From Spirochaetales bacterium (lineage in GTDB: Bacteria; Spirochaetota; Spirochaetia; B11-G9), in the NCBI GenBank assembly GCA_027077185.1, contig JALTGJ010000433.1, positions 1 to 6,825 of the forward strand: DNA of 6,825 nucleotides, read 5' to 3'. A program made the position numbers and the translations under genes. Position 1 is the first letter of the stretch. Each line of letters opens with the position of its first letter. Positions 1 through 4,854 of the stretch are shown one piece after another. Under the pieces are notes generated by a model, which saw only the letters and a list, made by a program, of their open reading frames with translations, ran no database searches and was not told the DNA's origin.

Positions 1-81
1 GTAAATTTCTATAATATCGAGCACAAGAGAACCGGAACGTTTAAAAAATCTGGCTGTCTGCAATTTGAATCTCCCATATAA
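1..81 (+). CDS. Partial reading frame, possible C-terminal end of an IS3-type transposase
   Basis: An open frame enters from the left edge and ends at a TAA (79-81), giving 26 visible codons. The tail contains Phe-Tyr-Asn near its start and Leu-Gln-Phe-Glu about 15 residues later. Many IS3-family (OrfB/DDE) transposases end with a similar FYN...R..H....(S)P..(Q/E)(F/Y)E pattern. Here the usual Ser-Pro is replaced by Ser-Gly-Cys, so the copy could be diverged or decayed. The stop lies 35 bases before a strong hairpin terminator. The match covers very few residues and the upstream sequence is missing. It could also be the end of an unrelated protein or a chance frame. Confidence 0.3.
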   Translation, partial: VNFYNIEHKRTGTFKKSGCLQFESPI

Positions 82-105
82 AAAAAGGTGAGCAATTAAT
101 TAAAT

Positions 106-150
106 TATAATAAAAACCGGTTTTGCCTTAATAGGCAGAACCGGTATTTT
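106..150 (-). terminator. Intrinsic terminator of the iclR-dctP transcript, possibly bidirectional
   Basis: Bases 116-127 pair with 134-145 around a six-base loop (128-133), forming a 12-position stem with one imperfect pair (T123/G138). Read on the minus strand, the stem is followed by TTTTTATTATAA, the usual U-rich tail, and it sits 14 bases past the stop of the solute-binding protein gene. On the plus strand a shorter ATTTTAAT tail follows, and the imperfect pair would be a G-U wobble rather than a mismatch. It could therefore also stop transcripts arriving from the left edge. Confidence 0.8.
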
Positions 151-159
151 AATAAAACC

Positions 160-1191
160 CTACTTATAAGATTGAATCTCGTTGTATAAATCCATATCCC
201 AGCTTGCTGATATATCAGGACTGTCATTAATATATGAATTTTTTGCATATTCCTGAAAAGCAGCCTTATCCACATCATCAATTATTATCATGCCCTGTGA
301 TTTGAAAAAATCTTTAATAGATGCTTCAGTATCAAGAACCTGTTTATCACACGCTTCTCCAGCTACCTTAATAGCCTGCATTACCCAATCCTGCTGCTGG
401 GAAGTAAGACTCTGCCATTTTTTCTCATTGATAGTTGGCCATATAGTATCAACTACATGATCAGTTAAAACGATATACTTTGTTACTTCATAAAATTTAG
501 CATTTTTATCCGTTGGAAGAGGATTGTCCTGTCCTTCAATTGCACCGGTTTTTAGTCCCATATAAACTTCACTAAAGGACATAGGAGTAGGATTTCCGCC
601 AAGGGCTTTACCCAAAGCTATCCATGATGGGCTGCCGGGAGTTCTTAGTTTAACACCTGCCATATCTGCAGGAGTTCTTACCGGCCCAACTTTTTCTACA
701 AGATTAAGTTCTCTGGTACCAAGATAAAAAGCACCAAGAGGTCTTATACCCTGAGAGTCAACAACATCCTGAAAGACTCTTTTACCCAGATCACCATTAT
801 AAACAGCTTTCATGTGATCATAACCACTAAAGGTATAAACTGCACCAAACATTGAAAGATATGGTATAAACTCTGCAAGCCATGGTGGAGAAGTATAGAT
901 CATGTCTACAGTTCCTTTTCTTACTGCAGCCTGCTCACCTTCCTGCGAAAATAATTGACCTGAATGATAGACTTCCACAGCCATTTCACCACCGGAAATT
1001 CTTTCCAGTTCCAACTTAAAAACCTGCATTGCCCTGGTATGAGCATCCCCAGGTACACTTACCGAAGAAAAAGTGAGCTTAACAGGTATTGTTGCTCCGG
1101 AACCAGATGCCGCTTCAGTTTTTCCACCGGCAAATGAGTATGCTGCAAGCAGAAACAGAGCAGCTACTATTAACATTACTTTGGTTTTCAT
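160..1191 (-). CDS. TRAP transporter solute-binding protein, DctP family
   Basis: A periplasmic binding protein of 343 residues that captures an organic acid for a tripartite ATP-independent (TRAP) transporter. Residues 1-21 form a signal peptide: Lys near the start, a hydrophobic core (about 6-18), and a probable signal-peptidase-I site after Ser-Phe-Ala. There is no lipobox cysteine. The mature part shows DctP-family landmarks. These include a Gly-Gly-Glu-Met segment after the first helix (67-70), the GVKLRTPGSPSW segment (179-190), whose Arg183 matches the arginine that salt-bridges the substrate carboxylate in the family, and EGQDNP (219-224). The length is typical. The ATG follows a strong AGGAGG four bases upstream. 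It lies 37 bases behind the IclR gene and is probably expressed with it from the iclR promoter. DctQ and DctM genes are not adjacent. The substrate cannot be read from the sequence; a sugar acid or other carboxylate is likely from the family. Confidence 0.92.
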   Translation of the reverse strand: MKTKVMLIVAALFLLAAYSFAGGKTEAASGSGATIPVKLTFSSVSVPGDAHTRAMQVFKLELERISGGEMAVEVYHSGQLFSQEGEQAAVRKGTVDMIYTSPPWLAEFIPYLSMFGAVYTFSGYDHMKAVYNGDLGKRVFQDVVDSQGIRPLGAFYLGTRELNLVEKVGPVRTPADMAGVKLRTPGSPSWIALGKALGGNPTPMSFSEVYMGLKTGAIEGQDNPLPTDKNAKFYEVTKYIVLTDHVVDTIWPTINEKKWQSLTSQQQDWVMQAIKVAGEACDKQVLDTEASIKDFFKSQGMIIIDDVDKAAFQEYAKNSYINDSPDISASWDMDLYNEIQSYK

Positions 1192-1212
1192 AAACCCTCC
1201 TAATTTTTTTTA

Positions 1213-1228
1213 CAATCCTCAAGGATTG
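1213..1228 (-). other. Intercistronic hairpin between the regulator and binding-protein genes
   Basis: CAATCC (1213-1218) and GGATTG (1223-1228) are exact inverted repeats around a four-base TCAA loop. On the minus-strand mRNA the hairpin directly follows the IclR stop codon. An A-run comes next rather than a U-run, then the AGGAGG of the downstream gene. It is therefore not an intrinsic terminator. It could be a stabilising or processing element that lets the binding protein be made at a higher level than the regulator, but that role is inferred from position only. Confidence 0.45.
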
Positions 1229-1978
1229 CTATTCTCTAAAACCCAGTTTCCTGGAAATTTCACTTGTTGTATTTTTTACAAGATCTCCGATATCCATAAT
1301 TCTTTCTTCTGTCATTCGATCGGAAGGACCTGAAACACTTAGCGAAGCAAAAGTCTCTCCATTAACATCCCGAATAGCTGCACCCACACAAATAAGATGA
1401 TCTTCATGTTCTTTATTATCAATAGAGAATCCCCTTTTTCGTGTTTCTGCCAGATCTTTTAATAGAGCACTTTCATCTGTAATAGTTAAGTCGGTAAGTC
1501 TTTTAAGACCCTTATTAATAATAATTTGCTGTATATGAGACTCAGAAAAACCAGCCATAATTGCCTTACCAACAGCTGTGCAGTAAAGAGGAGCCTTTAT
1601 GCCAATTACAGAATATGTACGCAGTCGTTTTTTTGATTCTACACAATCTACATACAGAACTTCATCATTGTCCAATAGAGTAAGATGAACAGTTTCATCA
1701 GTTTCCTGATTAATACCATTCAGAAAAGGTTTTGCTATTTGACAGATTGTAAGGTCATTTTGTGCACGATATCCTAATTCTATAAGAATCGTCCCCAGAT
1801 TGTATTTTTTTGTATCAGTATTTTTTTCTACAAAACCTTCACTTTCCAAAGTTTGCAAAAGATTATGAGTACTGCTTTTGGGAATTTCAAGCTCCCTGCT
1901 TATTTCGGATATACCCAGAGGTTTACTTTTACTAATTATTTCGAGGATTTTAACAGCTTTTAGTACAGAATTAACCAT
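1229..1978 (-). CDS. IclR-family transcriptional regulator
   Basis: A 249-residue DNA-binding regulator of normal length for the IclR family. Residues 1-70 form the winged helix-turn-helix: Ala-Val-Lys-Ile-Leu-Glu opens the first helix, Gly-Ile-Ser-Glu-Ile-Ser leads into the turn (22-27), and the recognition helix runs from about 33 to 45, followed by the Gly-Phe-Val-Glu wing (48-51). Residues 80-249 are the ligand-binding domain, with the family's hallmark Thr-Ala-Val-Gly-Lys-Ala-Ile-Met-Ala (134-142), Arg-Lys-Arg-Gly-Phe (180-184) and Cys-Val-Gly-Ala-Ala-Ile (197-202). The effector is not known. Its placement directly before a TRAP binding protein suggests it controls that gene in response to the transported acid or a catabolite. 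The ATG at 1978 has AGGAA six bases upstream. That Shine-Dalgarno lies inside one of two operator-like palindromes, so the gene probably represses itself. Confidence 0.93.
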   Translation of the reverse strand: MVNSVLKAVKILEIISKSKPLGISEISRELEIPKSSTHNLLQTLESEGFVEKNTDTKKYNLGTILIELGYRAQNDLTICQIAKPFLNGINQETDETVHLTLLDNDEVLYVDCVESKKRLRTYSVIGIKAPLYCTAVGKAIMAGFSESHIQQIIINKGLKRLTDLTITDESALLKDLAETRKRGFSIDNKEHEDHLICVGAAIRDVNGETFASLSVSGPSDRMTEERIMDIGDLVKNTTSEISRKLGFRE

Positions 1979-1981
1979 TTT

Positions 1982-2016
1982 GTTCCTATATGTGAACCTT
2001 GTTCTTTTATATGAAC
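1982..2016. promoter_or_regulatory. Two tandem GTTC-N8-GAAC palindromes, probable IclR operators
   Basis: Two 16-base sites, at 1982-1997 and 2001-2016, share GTTC and GAAC arms separated by eight AT-rich bases. They agree at 13 of 16 positions and repeat every 19 bases, close to two helical turns, so dimers would sit on nearly the same face of the DNA. The right-hand site touches the iclR -10 box and covers the expected transcription start near 2010. The left-hand site contains the iclR Shine-Dalgarno sequence. IclR-family proteins commonly bind such palindromes as dimers or tetramers and repress their own genes. The link to this particular regulator is inferred from position. Confidence 0.75.
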
Positions 2017-2046
2017 ATTATACACCCTTAACAGATTAACTGTCAA
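2017..2046 (-). promoter_or_regulatory. Sigma-70 promoter of the iclR-dctP transcript
   Basis: On the minus strand, a perfect TTGACA -35 box (2046 to 2041) is followed by an 18-base spacer and a perfect TATAAT -10 box (2022 to 2017). The predicted start near 2010 gives a leader of about 32 bases before the IclR ATG. The two palindromes lie immediately downstream of the -10 box, so a protein bound there would block open-complex formation or early elongation. A consensus promoter under close operator control fits a strongly repressed gene. Confidence 0.85.
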
Positions 2047-2058
2047 ATTTAATTTAAA

Positions 2059-2074
2059 GTTCAGGTATTCGCAC
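2059..2074. promoter_or_regulatory. Possible third, weaker GTTC-type operator half-pair
   Basis: GTTC (2059-2062) is followed after eight bases by GCAC (2071-2074), one mismatch from the GTTC-N8-GAAC pattern of the two strong sites. It lies 58 bases from the nearer strong site, between the iclR -35 box and the putative lipB promoter. It may be an auxiliary site or a chance resemblance. Confidence 0.22.
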
Positions 2075-2093
2075 ATGCAAATTAAGCATGCTT

Positions 2094-2127
2094 TTGACTT
2101 TTTTAAATATAAGCTTTTGTATATACT
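2094..2127 (+). promoter_or_regulatory. Putative promoter of the lip operon
   Basis: TTGACT (2094-2099) is a good -35 box and directly follows the 10-base perfect palindrome AAGCATGCTT (2084-2093). The -10 box is less certain. TATACT (2122-2127) is the best match but is 22 bases from TTGACT, while TATAAG (2108-2113) is too near. If TATACT is used, transcription would start at or just before the lipB ATG at 2136. The region is the only candidate, because it separates two divergent genes. Confidence 0.45.
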
Positions 2128-2135
2128 AAGCCCCT

Positions 2136-2798
2136 ATGAAACTTACAATACTCAATAAAAGCCTGGTAGATTACGGCGAAGCACTGAAACTCCAAAAAGA
2201 TCTTATGGTAAAGCGCCAGAACGAAGAAATAAATGACACCCTCATTCTTCTGGAACACCCTCCTGTAATAACCAAGGGGAAAAGAACAGAGGATCACCAT
2301 ATTATTCTTTCAGATGAAATTCTAAAAAAACAGGGAATAGGACTATACGAGATAGACCGTGGAGGAGAAGCCACATACCACGGTCCGGGACAGCTGGTTG
2401 GTTATCTAATTTTCAATCTGTACAGCAAGCAGAGAGAATTAAAAAAGTTTATAGCAAATGTGGAAGAAATATTTATTAATCTTTTAAAAGACGAATATGG
2501 AATAATTTCTGACAGAGACCTTAAACACAGAGGTGTCTGGGTTGGAAACGAAAAAATAACTGCCATTGGAATATCTATTCATAAAGCAGTAACAATGCAT
2601 GGATTTGCATTTAACATAAATACAAATCTTGACCATTTTAACTGGATTATCCCCTGTGGCATTACAGACAGAGGAGTTACCTCTATAAAAAAAATAACCG
2701 GTGAAAATCAGGATATGGATAAATTAAAAGATCTTACAGGGAAATACCTTTCTAAAATATTTAAATATGAGGATGTTGAAATAATAAATGAGCGCTAA
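2136..2798 (+). CDS. lipB: Lipoyl(octanoyl) transferase LipB
   Basis: Transfers the octanoyl group from octanoyl-acyl carrier protein to a lysine of lipoyl domains (in 2-oxoacid dehydrogenases and the glycine cleavage H protein), the first step of lipoate assembly in the cytoplasm. The 220-residue product shows the LipB signature [12 protein letters not shown] (75-86). Lys140 in EKITAIG and Cys174 in IPCGI correspond to the catalytic lysine and cysteine of the family. The start is fixed: an in-frame TAA lies at 2127-2129, and no other start codon comes between it and the ATG. There is no Shine-Dalgarno sequence before it (AAGCCCCT), so translation may be leaderless. The last 11 bases overlap lipA, which suggests coupled translation. 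Confidence 0.96.
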   Translation: MKLTILNKSLVDYGEALKLQKDLMVKRQNEEINDTLILLEHPPVITKGKRTEDHHIILSDEILKKQGIGLYEIDRGGEATYHGPGQLVGYLIFNLYSKQRELKKFIANVEEIFINLLKDEYGIISDRDLKHRGVWVGNEKITAIGISIHKAVTMHGFAFNINTNLDHFNWIIPCGITDRGVTSIKKITGENQDMDKLKDLTGKYLSKIFKYEDVEIINER

Positions 2799-3684
2799 TA
2801 TACAAACACAAAAACAAACAGGAAATAAAAGACCTCATCTAAAAAAACCTGAATGGCTGAGAATAAAAATGCAGGGTGGTGAAAATCTTAACCATGTTCA
2901 AAATACCCTTGACAAATTCGGCTTAACAACAGTTTGCCATGAGGCAAGTTGCCCAAACAGAATGGAATGCTTTAACAAAAGCACAGCAACTTTTATGATA
3001 CTTGGAAGCATATGCACCAGAGGCTGCACATTCTGTGATATTGCCACAGGTGCAGGGCAGGCAGTGGATAAACTTGAACCTAAACACATTGCAGATGCGG
3101 TAAAAGCACTTAAACTAAAGTATATTGTTGTAACATCTGTAACCAGGGATGACCTGCCTGATGGAGGTGCGTTCCATTTTGCAGATGTAATTAAAGAGAT
3201 ACAAAAAACATCACCTACTGCTGCCATTGAGGTTCTTATTCCGGATTTTAAAGGAAACAGAGAAGCCCTTAATACTGTTATAAAGGCAAAACCAGTTATT
3301 ATAAATCATAATATTGAAACCGTACCAAGATTGTATAAAACCGTTCGTCCCCAGGCAAAATACGAACAGTCCCTGGAGCTGTTGAGGCGGGTAAAAGAAA
3401 CAACAGACAAAATATATACAAAATCCGGTATGATGGTTGGTTTAGGAGAAACACAGGAAGAAGTTTTACAGTCCCTTAGGGATTTAAGAGATGCTGAATG
3501 TGATTTCCTTACAATAGGCCAGTATCTTGCACCATCAAAAAATCATCACCCTGTTATAGAATATGTACATCCGGATGTTTTTGAAATTTACAGAAAAGCA
3601 GCTCTGGAGATGGGTTTTAAAGATGCGGCCTGCGGTCCCCTGGTTCGAAGCTCATACAAAGCTCATGAGATGCTGCAAAAATAA
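2788..3684 (+). CDS. lipA: Lipoyl synthase LipA
   Basis: A radical S-adenosylmethionine enzyme that inserts two sulfur atoms at C6 and C8 of protein-bound octanoyl groups to give the lipoyl cofactor. The sequence carries all family cysteines. Cys50, Cys55 and Cys61 (CxxxxCxxxxxC) bind the auxiliary 4Fe-4S cluster that is consumed as sulfur donor. Cys76, Cys80 and Cys83 (CTRGCTFC) bind the radical SAM cluster. The conserved RSSY motif whose serine ligates the auxiliary cluster is at 287-290. At 298 residues it is slightly shorter than E. coli LipA at the N-terminus. The ATG at 2788 is chosen because the next in-frame Met falls after the conserved KPEWLRIK segment. It overlaps the lipB stop, with only a distant GAGG (2769-2772), so translation probably depends on lipB. 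Confidence 0.97.
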   Translation: MSANIQTQKQTGNKRPHLKKPEWLRIKMQGGENLNHVQNTLDKFGLTTVCHEASCPNRMECFNKSTATFMILGSICTRGCTFCDIATGAGQAVDKLEPKHIADAVKALKLKYIVVTSVTRDDLPDGGAFHFADVIKEIQKTSPTAAIEVLIPDFKGNREALNTVIKAKPVIINHNIETVPRLYKTVRPQAKYEQSLELLRRVKETTDKIYTKSGMMVGLGETQEEVLQSLRDLRDAECDFLTIGQYLAPSKNHHPVIEYVHPDVFEIYRKAALEMGFKDAACGPLVRSSYKAHEMLQK

Positions 3685-3703
3685 TTTTTTAAAAGGAACT
3701 AAA

Positions 3704-3943
3704 ATGGAAATATTATACTATAAATCTGCTATCTGCCCAAAATGCCTTCCTACATCAAGGTTTTTAAAAGTACTAAAAAAAGAGCACCCTGAAATAGAAA
3801 TAAAGGAAATAGAAATCCTGGCACACCTAAAGTCCACAATAAAAGACAAGGTCTACTCCATTCCTGTAATAGAAGTCGCAGGAAAACGATTCTACAGTGT
3901 CCCTGCCAAGGGTGAGGTCCTGGGATTGCTGGGAATACGATAA
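3704..3943 (+). CDS. Small CxxC glutaredoxin/thioredoxin-fold protein in the lip operon
   Basis: A 79-residue protein matching the short glutaredoxin-like thioredoxin fold. It opens with a beta strand (Glu-Ile-Leu-Tyr-Tyr), then Cys-Pro-Lys-Cys at 11-14 at the start of a helix. The cis-proline candidate is Ile-Pro at 53-54 before the third strand, with Gly60 at the next turn. There is no signal peptide, so it is cytoplasmic. The ATG at 3704 is supported by AAAAGGAA about seven bases upstream. A longer in-frame extension back to 3563 would run through the end of lipA in another frame and is rejected. It lies 19 bases after lipA and ends the operon. Its placement suggests a role in thiol redox linked to lipoyl groups or to rebuilding LipA clusters; this is inference. 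Its reductase is not in view. Confidence 0.82.
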   Translation: MEILYYKSAICPKCLPTSRFLKVLKKEHPEIEIKEIEILAHLKSTIKDKVYSIPVIEVAGKRFYSVPAKGEVLGLLGIR

Positions 3944-3982
3944 CTGATCATAGAATAAGTCCCTAAACTACAGCCTATTCCC

Positions 3983-4011
3983 TTGACGATTATTTCAGCC
4001 AAGTATATATT
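3983..4011 (+). promoter_or_regulatory. Sigma-70-like promoter in the convergent intergenic gap
   Basis: TTGACG (3983-3988) and TATATT (4006-4011) each match the consensus at five of six positions and are exactly 17 bases apart. The predicted start is near 4018. It lies downstream of the lip operon and points toward the 3' end of the opposing DUF3800 gene, so it cannot serve an annotated protein gene. The first transcribed bases begin the stem-loop described next. Confidence 0.55.
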
Positions 4012-4017
4012 ATTAAT

Positions 4018-4084
4018 GCTAGAGCGGTTGCCAGTGGATCGTCAATATGACGGTTCCTCCTATAGGGGCGATCGCTTATTTTTT
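4018..4084 (+). ncRNA. Candidate small structured RNA, or terminator of the lip operon
   Basis: The outer stem pairs 4023-4032 with 4067-4076, ten uninterrupted pairs if G-U is allowed (4027/4072 and 4029/4070). Inside it, 4040-4044 pairs with 4048-4052 (CGTCA, ATA loop, TGACG), extended by A4038-T4054 and G-C pairs at 4036-4037/4056-4057 with one bulged base. On the minus strand the G-U pairs become C-A mismatches, so the fold favours plus-strand RNA. A TTATTTTTT run (4076-4084) follows at once. With the promoter at 3983-4011 this makes a complete unit giving an RNA of about 65 bases. Its 3' end is antisense to the last three codons and stop of the DUF3800 gene. The simpler reading is that it is only the intrinsic terminator of the lip operon. 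No known RNA family is recognised. Confidence 0.45.
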
Positions 4085-4843
4085 CATACTACCATCAATC
4101 CAATCTAATATATCCCTACCTCTTTCATGCTGATCAAGATTTGTTGTTAATTGTTCCAGAGCAGGAAAAATTTGTTGATGAACTTCACTAACCTTCTTTC
4201 CGATTTTAATTTCTTCATTTTTACGTACATAATAGAGTACCAGGTCAATAAGCTGTAAAGGAAAACTCTTTTTTGAATCTACAAAAAAACCTTTTTCAAT
4301 TACATTTTCCATTTGCAGAATAGAATCCTCAGCAAGCCTTAGAACTCTTAAAGATTGCTCGATATCCAAAAAACTTCTATGTTCATCAAATATAAAAATA
4401 CCAAGATCATCTTGTTCTTTTAGCCAGGAATCAACCTGTAATCCTATAAATGGAAAAGCCATTATATAGGGATCAATTTTAATCCCTTTTCCATATCGTG
4501 ATTCACAATACCTGGAGTACTTTTTCTTCTCAATTTTTCGATAGAAAACAGGGATATCAAAGTCTTTCAAGAGCTGAAACAGTTGATTTCGTAATTTAAT
4601 AGTAGCATCAAGCTCAAATTCTTTAAAAAATCTTCTACGTCCAACTAGATCCATCGTATGAAGTTCAAAACCTATAGGAACATTATAATTAAATGCTTCA
4701 CTAATTATAGAATTATACTGGATTTCAAGCTCTTTCCAGATATTCTGTTTTACCAGCAATGAACCAAGCACAAATACAGGCTGCTGTGGATCATTAAAGT
4801 TTGTACCAGTATCTCCTGATTCATCAAAGTATACTAAAGTCAT
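4076..4843 (-). CDS. DUF3800 domain-containing protein
   Basis: A 255-residue cytoplasmic protein with the DUF3800 layout. The N-terminus has the hallmark Tyr-Phe-Asp-Glu-Ser-Gly-Asp (5-11). It continues with Glu-Leu-His-Thr-Met-Asp-Leu (60-66), Ile-Phe-Asp-Glu-His (151-155), and near the C-terminus Val-Asp-Ser-Lys-Lys-Ser (188-193) followed by Leu-Gln-Leu-Ile-Asp-Leu-Val (196-202). The conserved acids Asp7, Glu60, Asp153 and Asp200, spread over predicted strands, resemble an RNase H-like metal site, but no activity is established for this protein. DUF3800 genes are often found in accessory and mobile regions. The ATG has AAGGA three bases upstream and starts 11 bases after the nrdJ stop, so it is probably co-transcribed. 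It may act on nucleic acids or in defence; that is inference. Its stop codon overlaps the outer stem of the opposite-strand hairpin. Confidence 0.85.
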   Translation of the reverse strand: MTLVYFDESGDTGTNFNDPQQPVFVLGSLLVKQNIWKELEIQYNSIISEAFNYNVPIGFELHTMDLVGRRRFFKEFELDATIKLRNQLFQLLKDFDIPVFYRKIEKKKYSRYCESRYGKGIKIDPYIMAFPFIGLQVDSWLKEQDDLGIFIFDEHRSFLDIEQSLRVLRLAEDSILQMENVIEKGFFVDSKKSFPLQLIDLVLYYVRKNEEIKIGKKVSEVHQQIFPALEQLTTNLDQHERGRDILDWIDGSMKK

Positions 4844-4854
4844 TATTCCTTACT

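Noticed and set aside
1073..1333. 86-codon plus-strand frame across the iclR-dctP junction
   Set aside because: It is antisense to the signal-peptide region of the binding protein and the end of the regulator, with no ribosome site and low-complexity translation.
2898..3227. 109-codon minus-strand frame inside lipA
   Set aside because: It lies wholly within the strongly conserved lipA coding region, has no family features, and is the antisense shadow of that gene.
3563..3703. N-terminal extension of the CxxC protein inside lipA
   Set aside because: These 47 codons are an off-frame reading of conserved lipA sequence. ATG 3704 has a good ribosome site and begins the natural first beta strand.
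3931..3982. GGGAATA/TATTCCC inverted repeat as terminator of the lip operon
   Set aside because: The arms are seven bases with a 38-base loop and no T-run follows, so it is a weak terminator candidate compared with the 4023-4084 structure.
4068..4076. GCGATCGC as a HIP1-type genome-wide palindrome
   Set aside because: Only one copy occurs in the window, it is part of the stem-loop, and nothing else suggests a cyanobacterium.
4021..4080. Integron attC site
   Set aside because: DUF3800 genes occur in cassettes and the imperfect palindrome invited the idea, but the GTTRRRY and RYYYAAC end boxes are absent.
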